Shown here: one piece after another, positions 1-7,427 of the stretch
How positions within the stretch are numbered: position 1 is the first letter of the stretch
How the letters are laid out: each line of letters begins with the position of its first letter
From: Arthrobacter sp. 31Y
GTDB lineage: Bacteria > Actinomycetota > Actinomycetes > Actinomycetales > Micrococcaceae
Direction of reading: 5' to 3'
NCBI RefSeq assembly: GCF_000526335.1
Contig: NZ_JAFW01000001.1
Coordinates: forward strand, 1,612,001-1,676,000
DNA: 64,000 nt
The notes under the pieces: model-generated
Database searches by the model: none
What the model saw: only the letters and a program-made list of their open reading frames with translations
What the model was told of the DNA's origin: nothing
Translations under genes and position numbers: made by a program

Positions 1-488
1 ACACGCCACATGCTGGGCCCTGCGAAAAACACACCGATCAATCCGCTGAGCAGGAGCAACAGTGCTGCGACTGCCCCAGCGGGTCTCATCATGGCTGCAA
101 CTGCCGGGCGGAATCTCTCCAACAGCGGTGCCGGGTTGAAAAGGGTGAATTGCACGGTGAAGGGCGGTCTGAACTGGACCCGTCGAGTCTCAGCCGGCCC
201 CGCGCCGTCGTCGAAAATTCCCGTGTGCGCCAACTGGCGCACAATCCCTTCCACGTCCGCAGGCGTCCAGACGGGTCCCAGCAGCTGGGCGATCTGGGCT
301 GGTTGCATGTCACCGTCCACAGCTTTCAAGACATCGGCGACGTCGGACGAGACCCGCGCTTTCGGCACACCATTGATGGCGACGATCCAAGGCCCGCCCT
401 CCTGCAGCGGCACGTCAACGGATGCAGACGATGCAAGCTGCACCGGCCACTCAAGTTCACCGCGCACAGTCTTCCCCCATCTGCTCAT
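1..488 (-). CDS. Membrane metalloprotease-like protein of daptide operon (partial, runs off left edge)
   Basis: The first 162 residues are visible; the frame is open to the window edge. Residues 25-110 look like a PqqD/winged-helix type peptide-binding region (WIVAINGVPKARVSSDVADV, then a helix pair). A hydrophobic membrane segment follows at about 132-153. This layout matches the M50-like intramembrane metalloproteases that accompany daptide and related RiPP clusters, where they are thought to remove the leader. The catalytic HExxH would lie beyond the edge, so the protease call is inference. The ATG overlaps the YcaO stop in ATGA, which implies translational coupling and sets the start. Confidence 0.55.
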   Translation of the reverse strand, partial: MSRWGKTVRGELEWPVQLASSASVDVPLQEGGPWIVAINGVPKARVSSDVADVLKAVDGDMQPAQIAQLLGPVWTPADVEGIVRQLAHTGIFDDGAGPAETRRVQFRPPFTVQFTLFNPAPLLERFRPAVAAMMRPAGAVAALLLLLSGLIGVFFAGPSMWR

Positions 489-1747
489 ATCAATGGATGC
501 GGGGTTGAGGGGCAGCCAGGCATGACAAACAGCCCTTTGCTCTCGTCCATGGTCAAGGGGACAGCCCCGGGGCAGATGGCCTTACCGGCCACCCACCCCA
601 ACTCCTGGATCGCTGGGGGAAGCCTGTGCGTGAGGTTGACCCAGTGAGTGCTGATGTTTCGTCCGGCCAAATGCTGCACCAGGATATCCACGTCAGGCAC
701 AGGGTGGCTTGCGGGAAAGCAGGACGATGTGAAGGTTCCAACCCACTGCCTCAACTCAGCGATCGCCGGTGCAGTTGTCCAGAAGTCAGCACGGGAGTCG
801 TCATCCGTCACCGGCACATCCGCCACCGGTGCATCCGTCAACTCGGAGACTGGCCCGACCGAAGCCGGGCGGGCAGACTCTTCCCGGGCTAGATAGAGCT
901 CCCGGATTTGCAGCCCTTCTTGGAGAGCTCCCCTGAGGGCAATGACAGGGTCCGAGGCTGCTTTGAGTCCCACGGCGCCAAAGCCAGCAGACCCCTTCTG
1001 CTCCGTGATGATGCAAACTGCAGTCAACAGCGGGCTGTCGTTGCTCGGAATGAAGGCAAGGGTGGGTTCCACGCCGGCCGCCCGGGCAGCAATCATGAGC
1101 AAACCAAGTCCCCTGGTTTCCGGCGCCTGACGGGTAGCTACGGGCATGCTTTCGGCATCGAACTTTTCCAGCGGGGTCCTCCGCCGCCACGCTGCAAGGA
1201 AGGCATCGCGTTCCACTACCTCCGCTATGCCGGAGCGCTGGGCGAAGGCTTCCGAGGGGCCGGAGGCTGCGCCGTTGGGTGAGGGATCGAAGTATGCATC
1301 CCAGGGGTTCAGCTGTCCGCGTCCAGGGGTGTAGTCCACAACGGGAGCGGGCACCAGGGTGGGGTCTCCCGTCAGCAGATCAGTGGCCCGGTACCAAGGG
1401 AAGTCGCAGGCGAGGGCTGACGCGCATCCTAAACCGGCACCCACATAATCCATTCTCATGTCGAGGCTGCCGCTCCGAGCAAGCAATCGCTCGGAATCTG
1501 CGGGCGCGGGAACCAGTGCGAATCGTTCAACCGCTTCACCCGCCCCTCTCGTCAGCGATGCCCGCTTCGTGACGTCGTAGGCGCCTACGGCAGAAGCGAG
1601 CTGAGCACCCGGTGCGCTATTGGCTAATCGCCCCACGGTTCGCCACAGCCCCACCTCATTGGGTACGTACACGGATGCTTCTGACACGAGTCCCAAGGAA
1701 GGGTGGAGCGTTCGTACGGCATCTACGCTCATTTGCCGCAAACCCAT
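485..1747 (-). CDS. YcaO-domain protein in daptide operon
   Basis: A 420-residue protein with the three ATP-binding blocks of YcaO enzymes: GEAVER (E71, E74), a second block ending AEVVERDAFLAAW (E176, E179), and ALQEGLQIREL (E277, Q280, R282). It ends in the Pro-rich tail PHPLI that is common in azoline-type YcaO proteins. YcaO enzymes activate backbone amides with ATP to make azolines, thioamides or amidines. No E1-like or TfuA partner is visible here. The gene overlaps the methyltransferase 3' end by 19 bp. A shorter start at 1732 would give an ATGA junction; neither start has ideal RBS spacing. Its substrate is presumably one of the neighbouring precursors, which contain no cysteine. Confidence 0.85.
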   Translation of the reverse strand: MGLRQMSVDAVRTLHPSLGLVSEASVYVPNEVGLWRTVGRLANSAPGAQLASAVGAYDVTKRASLTRGAGEAVERFALVPAPADSERLLARSGSLDMRMDYVGAGLGCASALACDFPWYRATDLLTGDPTLVPAPVVDYTPGRGQLNPWDAYFDPSPNGAASGPSEAFAQRSGIAEVVERDAFLAAWRRRTPLEKFDAESMPVATRQAPETRGLGLLMIAARAAGVEPTLAFIPSNDSPLLTAVCIITEQKGSAGFGAVGLKAASDPVIALRGALQEGLQIRELYLAREESARPASVGPVSELTDAPVADVPVTDDDSRADFWTTAPAIAELRQWVGTFTSSCFPASHPVPDVDILVQHLAGRNISTHWVNLTHRLPPAIQELGWVAGKAICPGAVPLTMDESKGLFVMPGCPSTPHPLI

Positions 1748-2547
1748 AGCTCCACGTCATGCAAATCAGGGCTTGGTGACGCCATCCGTACCGGCCGGCG
1801 TTCCAGGATGTTGAGTCCTTCGGCAGCGATCTCCTCCTCAAGGAGGCTGTTGCTCAGAAAGGCGAGGTCGCTGGCGTATGCGGACGATCTATAGGTCCCG
1901 TCTATGCCGAAGCTGACATGGATCATGGTCACGTGACGCGCCCCGTTGGCAGCGTCCCGGCCTTCCGCGGTGATCAGGAACGAATCGTCCCCCAGGGCCG
2001 AAACCGTACAGCGGCCGCCGTTGCCTACCGGGGCTTCATGGGCGTCCGCATTCAGGACTGTCAGCAGGAATCGGCCGTCCGGCGTCAAACATTCACGCAC
2101 TCTGCGGAACAGCTCCCACCGGCCAGCCGGATCAAGGAGCGTAATGGAACTGGCACCGAGAACCACACAACCGAAACCGCCGTCCACCTCAAAGCGGGAC
2201 ATGTCCGCCTCCACCAACTCAAGCTGCACGCGGCGGGGGTTGAAAGTTGTAGTTAGGGCCTTCTCCTTGAGCATTGCCAACATTTCCGGTGACGAATCGA
2301 CGGCGGTGAGGGGACGCCCCAAGGTAAGGAGAGGTCGCGTGATCCTTCCGGAGCCTGCTGCAAGTTCCAAGATGGGGCCGGAGGTTTTTCGAGCGGCAGC
2401 CAGGATCTCAGGAAGCTCAGTGAGATCGTTCGCGGTGATCTGGTCATAGAGGCGCGATCCCGAAGCACTATAAAGATCCTCAGGCGGATCGACGTGTCCA
2501 AGAATCCGCAAAATGGCGTCGGTGGTCTCATCTAGTGCAGTGTTCAT
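1729..2547 (-). CDS. Daptide-type SAM-dependent methyltransferase
   Basis: A 272-residue class I methyltransferase. SAM motif I (ILELAAGSGRIT) is at 59-70, the acidic motif II in AVDSSPEML at 82-90, and motif IV around FGCVVLGASS. In daptide pathways this enzyme (MpaM type) dimethylates the new C-terminal amine left after decarboxylation and transamination of the terminal Thr. It is the first gene after the precursor block, separated from it by 84 bp that contain a strong hairpin. Family assignment rests on the domain plus the very specific neighbourhood. Confidence 0.85.
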   Translation of the reverse strand: MNTALDETTDAILRILGHVDPPEDLYSASGSRLYDQITANDLTELPEILAAARKTSGPILELAAGSGRITRPLLTLGRPLTAVDSSPEMLAMLKEKALTTTFNPRRVQLELVEADMSRFEVDGGFGCVVLGASSITLLDPAGRWELFRRVRECLTPDGRFLLTVLNADAHEAPVGNGGRCTVSALGDDSFLITAEGRDAANGARHVTMIHVSFGIDGTYRSSAYASDLAFLSNSLLEEEIAAEGLNILERRPVRMASPSPDLHDVELWVCGK

Positions 2548-2588
2548 CAGCTCGTGTTCTCCAGGAGGTGGTGTTGTGGTCTGGGGCT

Positions 2589-2624
2589 CACGCGGGTGGT
2601 GGCGAACATGGCACCACCCGCGTG
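2589..2624 (-). terminator. Hairpin between precursor genes and methyltransferase (probable attenuator)
   Basis: Perfect 13-bp arms (CACGCGGGTGGTG at 2589-2601 and its complement at 2612-2624) with a 10-nt loop, starting a few bases after the last precursor stop. There is no long U-run, so it may act as a partial terminator or as a 3' stabiliser that gives more precursor than enzyme mRNA, a frequent arrangement in RiPP operons. Confidence 0.6.
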
Positions 2625-2631
2625 CACTGGC

Positions 2632-2769
2632 TTAGGTAGCGGCGAGGCCGACGACGACGCCGGCGATGATGATGACGTCGCCAACGCGGATGTACCACGG
2701 TGTATCGTCCGGGGTGTCGAGGTTCTCCAGCTCTTCGATGCTCAGCTGAAGGTTCGAGGATGCGATCAT
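2632..2769 (-). CDS. Daptide precursor peptide 3 (45 aa)
   Basis: A 45-residue peptide. The leader contains SIEELENLDTPDDTPW, sharing the E-[LI]-E-x-[LM]-D-x-P-D...W signature with the two precursors upstream. The core (about 26-45) is hydrophobic and helical, rich in Val/Ile/Gly/Ala, and ends in Thr immediately before TAA. An invariant C-terminal Thr is the hallmark of daptide precursors, since it is converted to the dimethylaminopropyl-amine end group. The RBS AGGAGAAG lies 6 bp before the ATG. No Cys is present. Confidence 0.85.
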   Translation of the reverse strand: MIASSNLQLSIEELENLDTPDDTPWYIRVGDVIIIAGVVVGLAAT

Positions 2770-2823
2770 TGACTTCTCCTTTCTTCTGGATGTGGATTTT
2801 CTTGGATGCGGACGGAACCGGGG

Positions 2824-2949
2824 TTAGGTGATGCTGACGGCGATCACGCCGATGGCAACTCCTTGGGTCACCCCGATGAACCAGTTGTTGAAGTCCGGGG
2901 TGTCCATCGACTCGATCTCTTGAACAGAGATGTTGAGCTGATTTTGCAT
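2824..2949 (-). CDS. Daptide precursor peptide 2 (41 aa)
   Basis: A 41-residue peptide. The leader signature is SVQEIESMDTPDFNNW. The core after Trp23 is FIGVTQGVAIGVIAVSIT, hydrophobic and uncharged, ending in Thr at the stop codon. It is preceded by GGGAGGTG, a strong RBS. It lies 49 bp after precursor 1 and 54 bp before precursor 3. It has one core Ser and no Cys. Confidence 0.87.
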   Translation of the reverse strand: MQNQLNISVQEIESMDTPDFNNWFIGVTQGVAIGVIAVSIT

Positions 2950-2998
2950 TCGTTTTCACCTCCCTCTGAGTGCTGGTTGACCTTCATGGGTGGCGTGA

Positions 2999-3139
2999 TC
3001 AGGTGATGCCTATCGCGATTCCCACCAAGGCCAGTCCTGCCGTGATGCCTTTGATTCGTTCGTCCCAGTCATCCGGGACATCCATGGCCTCCAGCTCCTG
3101 GATGTTGAGGTCCAACGCTTTGAGTGCTGTGCTGTTCAT
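2999..3139 (-). CDS. Daptide precursor peptide 1 (46 aa)
   Basis: A 46-residue peptide. Leader LDLNIQELEAMDVPDDW, then a charged junction DERIK and a hydrophobic Gly/Ala/Ile/Leu segment ending GIT and stop. The ATG overlaps the dehydrogenase stop (ATGA), and AGGAGGTGAG precedes it, so translation is both coupled and independently strong. The leader motif, length, hydrophobic core and C-terminal Thr all fit daptide precursors. Confidence 0.88.
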   Translation of the reverse strand: MNSTALKALDLNIQELEAMDVPDDWDERIKGITAGLALVGIAIGIT

Positions 3140-4359
3140 GTACTCACCTCCTCCCTCTTGCCCGCTCGTGGTTCGCCCGTGGGGCCTGACAAGACGTGGT
3201 GTCTTCTCGCCGCTGTGGTGAGGACGTGGTGAATCTGCGCGGCGTCAACGCCGCGCAGCATGGGAAGCGCTCCGCCCCAATTTCGGATGGCTGCGTCCGT
3301 GGTTCGGAGCAGCGTTTCCCTGCTGATGGCCTCGAGTCCGGCGATTCCCCACCGGCGCATCAGATCGTTGATGCCGGGAGCTGGGTCCCTGTCCAGATCA
3401 GGCACTGCCTCGGCGACCAAGGCCCAAAGTTGTTGGAGGCGTCGCCGGTCGCCCCAGGCTGCTGCGCCGTTCGCGATTTCCTCCCAGATGGGACCGATCA
3501 CGGAGGCAGTCGCCGTCATTTTTCGCGCACCAGTCACGTATGCGAGCTCGTTCGCGAGGTACCAGTGCCTCGCCCCGTAGGGATTACGGCCCATGAGGGC
3601 CCATCCTGTGTGCGTCTCCATGCTGAGGCGGGCCGCGGTCAGCCTCAGCTCCGGCGCGTCGTGCAGCGTCAAGCGCTCTCCCAAGCGGACCATCCGTTGG
3701 ATGAGGACCTGGCCGTCGTCGTCGAAGATGCTGTGCTGGCTGCCAACCATCGTCCCAACCACTCTCAGGAAAGCTTCAAGCAGACCCTCAAAAACCAAAT
3801 ACTTGGGCAGGGTTGCGAGGTGCCCGGCGTCGAGCATTGCAACGTCACCTGCCAAGTTTGGCGAGGCAACCAAACGGCGTCCGACGGCGGTGTCCAGGCA
3901 CGCTACAGCGCTGACTTCAGCGCCGGTCCCCACTGTGGACGGCATGAGAATGGTCCTGGGGCGCTCCTTGGGGTTCGTGATGGGCGGCAACACCAACAGG
4001 CCGGAGCGCTTGGCGTGACGCTCGGCAAATATGGTCAACCCCGGGTCTGCGGTGAAGAGCGCGGCTAGCTTTACAGCGTCCAGCACTGAGCCACCTCCTA
4101 GCCCGACGATGGTCTGAAGTCCGTTTTCGCGGATGAAACTGCCAACCTTCCTCAGCGTTTCCACCGTGACTGGCGCTGCGGACAGTTCCAGGACGGCTGA
4201 TCGTTTGAGGTCACCTGCGAGGAGATTATTGCGGTGTACTTCGAGCCCCGTATCTACAACCAAGCCCGTTCTCCCGCGAGTGAGGCTGCCGATGTACTTG
4301 GGTGCCATGCCGTCGTCGGATATGACGCAACGGGTCCTCAATCCGTGATCGGCAATCAT
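3136..4359 (-). CDS. Daptide-type dehydrogenase (iron-containing ADH superfamily)
   Basis: A 407-residue protein of the iron-ADH/DHQ-synthase fold. The nucleotide-binding signature VGLGGGSVLDAVKLAA is at 85-100 and the second family block, STVGTGAEVS, at 141-150. In daptide biosynthesis the corresponding enzyme (as I recall, MpaC) oxidises the C-terminal Thr side chain, with loss of CO2, to an aminoketone. The usual metal motif (DALxHAxE) reads GLLEAFLRVVG here and no downstream HG metal motif is evident, so the metal site looks degenerate. It overlaps its neighbours on both sides by 4 bp (ATGA). Confidence 0.85.
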   Translation of the reverse strand: MIADHGLRTRCVISDDGMAPKYIGSLTRGRTGLVVDTGLEVHRNNLLAGDLKRSAVLELSAAPVTVETLRKVGSFIRENGLQTIVGLGGGSVLDAVKLAALFTADPGLTIFAERHAKRSGLLVLPPITNPKERPRTILMPSTVGTGAEVSAVACLDTAVGRRLVASPNLAGDVAMLDAGHLATLPKYLVFEGLLEAFLRVVGTMVGSQHSIFDDDGQVLIQRMVRLGERLTLHDAPELRLTAARLSMETHTGWALMGRNPYGARHWYLANELAYVTGARKMTATASVIGPIWEEIANGAAAWGDRRRLQQLWALVAEAVPDLDRDPAPGINDLMRRWGIAGLEAISRETLLRTTDAAIRNWGGALPMLRGVDAAQIHHVLTTAARRHHVLSGPTGEPRAGKREEVST

Positions 4360-5645
4360 TCGAAGACTCCGTCCCGGATGGCAGTGAGCAAGCCGGCTTC
4401 CATTGCTGCTTGGAGCTCTTCGAAGTTCTCTTCGGTATAGGTGAGTGCTGGCAACAGCTTGATTCGGCCAGGCCCTGGCTGCACTATGGCGCCGGCCTGG
4501 TGGATGCTCCTCACCACGTCCAAGACTCCCTCGGAAGAGAGGGGCATGCCGTTTCTGGAGTGAAGCTTCAGGCCACGCATGCAGCCCCGGCCGGTTGAGT
4601 TGCCTACGCCTGGGATGCGTTGAAGTTCCTCAATGAGCTTACTGAGGCCTTCCGCCACCTGCTTGTTCAGGGTGAGGTGGTCCAGCCGCTTCATCTCAAC
4701 GATGGTGCTGAGGATGGCGGCACACGTTGCCGGGGTTCCGGCCTGGGTTTCTCCATGAACGAAGACGGCCTCCGTTGTGTCGAAGCGTTGGGTTACACGT
4801 TGGGCCACCAGAAGAGCGGCGCATGCGCTGGTGCCGTTCGTCAGGCCTTTGGACGTGACAATGATGTCCGGCTGCTGGGGCCACGCATCGGAGGCGAACC
4901 AGCCGTTCACCCTCCCGAAGCCGGTGGCAACCTCATCCGCGACCAGAAGGAAGCGGTGCTGGTCCCGGTGCTTAATGACTTCCTCGACGAAAGCGTCCGG
5001 CACCGACTCCGCGCCTGAACCCAGAACGGGTTCCATGATGACGGCGGCGATCCTGTGGCCTTCCCTGTGCATCAGCCGGGTCAGTTCCGCGCCGTCGTCG
5101 TCGAATCTGATGTGGCGGATATTGCGCCGGTCCACGCCGTACACTGATTGCCCGAGTTCGTCGCCGCTGAGGGCTTGGCTTCCATAAGTCAGCCCGTGAT
5201 AGCTGCCGCTCAGACCCACGACGAGCTTCCTCTCCGGCTGCGCGTTCAACACAAAATAGTGGCGGGCGAGCTTCATTGCTGCATCGTTGGCCGCTCCGCC
5301 GGAGGTGGAGAACACCACTCGTTGGAAGTCGTGTGCCGGCAGACTCAGGAGGACTTTTGAAGCCTCCACGGCTTTCCCGTGGGAGGTACGAAAAAGCGGT
5401 AGGTAGGACGCCGTGCGGAGTTCCTTGGCAATGGCCGCGGATATCTGTTGGTTCCCATAGCCGAGGTTGGTGTTCCACAGACCACTCTTTGCGCAGATCC
5501 GTTGCCGGCCGTCCTCAAAGGTGACGTGGACGCCGTCGGCGCTGACTGCCGTGTAGCTGGCCTCATCGAAGGAGTGCTGAGTCACCAGCGGAACCCAGAG
5601 TGGAAGTTGCGTTCGTGGGGTTGGAAGGACCGGCACTTCGGTCAT
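4356..5645 (-). CDS. Daptide-type class III PLP aminotransferase
   Basis: A 429-residue fold-type I, class III (omega) aminotransferase. Motifs seen: FSTSGGAANDAAMKLAR at 112-128, SYHG at 148-151, the pyridine-N-binding VADEVATGFGR (D237) and the Schiff-base lysine in VTSKGLTNG (K266). In daptide pathways the homologue (MpaD type) aminates the C-terminal aminoketone to give a vicinal diamine end group. The ATG overlaps the stop of the upstream recognition-protein gene. Confidence 0.87.
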   Translation of the reverse strand: MTEVPVLPTPRTQLPLWVPLVTQHSFDEASYTAVSADGVHVTFEDGRQRICAKSGLWNTNLGYGNQQISAAIAKELRTASYLPLFRTSHGKAVEASKVLLSLPAHDFQRVVFSTSGGAANDAAMKLARHYFVLNAQPERKLVVGLSGSYHGLTYGSQALSGDELGQSVYGVDRRNIRHIRFDDDGAELTRLMHREGHRIAAVIMEPVLGSGAESVPDAFVEEVIKHRDQHRFLLVADEVATGFGRVNGWFASDAWPQQPDIIVTSKGLTNGTSACAALLVAQRVTQRFDTTEAVFVHGETQAGTPATCAAILSTIVEMKRLDHLTLNKQVAEGLSKLIEELQRIPGVGNSTGRGCMRGLKLHSRNGMPLSSEGVLDVVRSIHQAGAIVQPGPGRIKLLPALTYTEENFEELQAAMEAGLLTAIRDGVFE

Positions 5646-6760
5646 CGGAGCGCACCCATAATGTCGATACCGAGTTGTTCGAAGTGTGTGACCACTGCTC
5701 TGGCGGCACCTTCAGCCACACCTGCTGAAACCTTGAGAGCGGGTGCCACCACCCTGGCGGCGCCCTTGATGTCCCTCACATTGGAGACGGCCTCAATGAT
5801 GGCAGCGGCGTCCGTGCCGATCGAGAACAGCCGGCCTGTTTTCGTATCCAGCAAGGTGTGCTCCGCTGCCCCCTTGAGGATAAAGGGAGCGCTCGCCGAC
5901 GGCACGCCCTCCTTGAGGGTGGCACCGTAAAGACTGACGCCGAATCCGACCAGGCTTGTGGTGGCCCTGTCTTCACGGGGGATGAACTTCCAAGCATCCA
6001 AAGCGGCAAGGTAGCGCGGGATCCAGGGCTTGGCTTCAAGGGAGTCTTGAATGTCCCAGGGGTAATGAACAGCGGCGACAGCGGACTCCGGCCTCAGCGA
6101 AACGGCCCGGACCCTGATGTCTGGCAGCGAATCACCTACCTTGCCGATTTTGGTTCCGTAGGGCCCGGTCCTGACGGAACCATCCCACGTGATGTGAAGC
6201 CGGGCCAGCACCAGGTTGTCCTTTGCGGCCCCGCTCAACAGGCGTCGCTCCGCCAGGACAGCGTTGACCTCGGTGAGTTGCTGGACAAAATGGCCGGAAC
6301 GGAAAGCCTCTTCTGCGTCGTCGAAAAAGGCCTGCCAGTCTTCCTCTGTGGTGATCCTGACTAACGTCACGCCCACGAGGTTCACAAAAGGGATGGCCAC
6401 ATAGTCTTGGATTTCCAAACTGAGGGTGCCATCCACCAAGAGCTCTTCCCCAGCGGCATCGAAGGACCCCGATACCGGGACGATGCCTTCGTCGGTTTTG
6501 TCCCCGTTCAGAACCAAAATCGTAGAGCCCTCACCGGCCAGCGTCTTTGCGTAATCGGTGTGCTCGGGATTCTCAACAAAAATGACGTGACCCGGAATTC
6601 GTCCGGGTACCCCCGTAATCCACTGATCCACGGCGGCGGCAATGCTCTGTTGCTGACTCAGCTTCAATTCCCCAACCCCAATAGTTGTCATCTCCAGCAG
6701 CCCCGCATTTGGTCCGGGGTGCGTTCTGAGAAGGACACTATGGGCGGGTTGATGCGCCAC
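5642..6760 (-). CDS. Daptide biosynthesis RiPP recognition-type protein
   Basis: A 372-residue protein without catalytic motifs I recognise. It occupies the first position of the operon, directly coupled (ATGA) to the aminotransferase. Its C-terminal third (about 285-365, from LKGAAEHTLLDTKTGRLFSI onward) resembles a PqqD-like winged-helix leader-binding domain. This fits the non-enzymatic recognition protein of daptide clusters. The longest frame starts at 6760. An internal ATG at 6691 (MTTIGVGELK) is equally plausible, since neither start has a good RBS. Function is inferred from position and fold. Confidence 0.7.
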   Translation of the reverse strand: MAHQPAHSVLLRTHPGPNAGLLEMTTIGVGELKLSQQQSIAAAVDQWITGVPGRIPGHVIFVENPEHTDYAKTLAGEGSTILVLNGDKTDEGIVPVSGSFDAAGEELLVDGTLSLEIQDYVAIPFVNLVGVTLVRITTEEDWQAFFDDAEEAFRSGHFVQQLTEVNAVLAERRLLSGAAKDNLVLARLHITWDGSVRTGPYGTKIGKVGDSLPDIRVRAVSLRPESAVAAVHYPWDIQDSLEAKPWIPRYLAALDAWKFIPREDRATTSLVGFGVSLYGATLKEGVPSASAPFILKGAAEHTLLDTKTGRLFSIGTDAAAIIEAVSNVRDIKGAARVVAPALKVSAGVAEGAARAVVTHFEQLGIDIMGALR

Positions 6761-6775
6761 AGGGCGGAAATGTGA

Positions 6776-6830
6776 AACTAGGTGGTGATTTGGCCGAAAT
6801 TAGGGGTCAACCCGGAACAACTAGGTGGTG
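6776..6830 (-). promoter_or_regulatory. Direct-repeat operator upstream of daptide operon
   Basis: The 12-mer AACTAGGTGGTG (CACCACCTAGTT in gene orientation) occurs exactly twice, at 6776-6787 and 6819-6830. The spacing is 43 bp start to start, about four helical turns. Between them, in gene orientation, is TTGACC, a possible -35 element. The arrangement suggests cooperative binding of an activator or repressor that is not encoded in the visible part of the cluster. Confidence 0.5.
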
Positions 6831-6941
6831 TATGGGTATGTTCTAGGTGCTGCCAGCTGGCCCATTTTTGGAAGGCCCAGACGAGTTCGCCCGATCAGTT
6901 GCGGGATCACGCCAACTAATCGGCGGGAGCGCCGGCGATCG

Positions 6942-7427
6942 TTAGACGTCGCCGAGTTTCCGCTCCACTTCCGCGCCGTGGGGTGTTTCGAACCTTGCGG
7001 AAAGACCCCTAGGTAAGAAGCCGAAGGTGACGCGAGCACCGCCGTGGACGTTCCACCGAGCAGTTTTAGCTTTTTCGGAATCCCGTAAGGCTGGCTTCCC
7101 CCATTTCGCTTCGCCCTCGCGGACCATGAGGGTGAAAGCATCATTGAGGAAATCAGTGGATTCCGGCGTGATGTCCCGGATGGTGTCCGACGTGTCGAAG
7201 CTCAATTCCCTCATCACGTTCTTGTACGCGATGGTCATGACATCAGCGGTCGTAAAGTTGGAAACAGTGTTCATCAGGTACGAGCTGCCGTTCTCGTCGT
7301 CGATGGTCCACCCGAACCGCTCCACGGCACGTCGTTGGGCCTCGGCCTCCGTCAAGGGCCATGGCGCAGCAATCCAGAAGTCCATGATGTCGCAGACCTC
7401 AGCGGGGGGCATTGATTTCCAGGTCAC
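6942..7427 (-). CDS. Small immunity-like protein (paralogue of the 9048-9542 gene)
   Basis: 161 residues from a GTG start at 7427. The GTG is preceded by GAGGAGGAA and overlaps the upstream stop as GTGA. N-terminal signature MPPAEVCDIMDFW, then WPLTEAEAQRRAVERFGW and later ITPESTDFL. The protein at 9048-9542 shares all three blocks, so the two are duplicates. It resembles small actinobacterial proteins of unknown function (possibly DUF6301; not verifiable here) that often sit with polymorphic-toxin immunity genes. No signal peptide or membrane helix is present. Confidence 0.6.
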   Translation of the reverse strand: MTWKSMPPAEVCDIMDFWIAAPWPLTEAEAQRRAVERFGWTIDDENGSSYLMNTVSNFTTADVMTIAYKNVMRELSFDTSDTIRDITPESTDFLNDAFTLMVREGEAKWGKPALRDSEKAKTARWNVHGGARVTFGFLPRGLSARFETPHGAEVERKLGDV

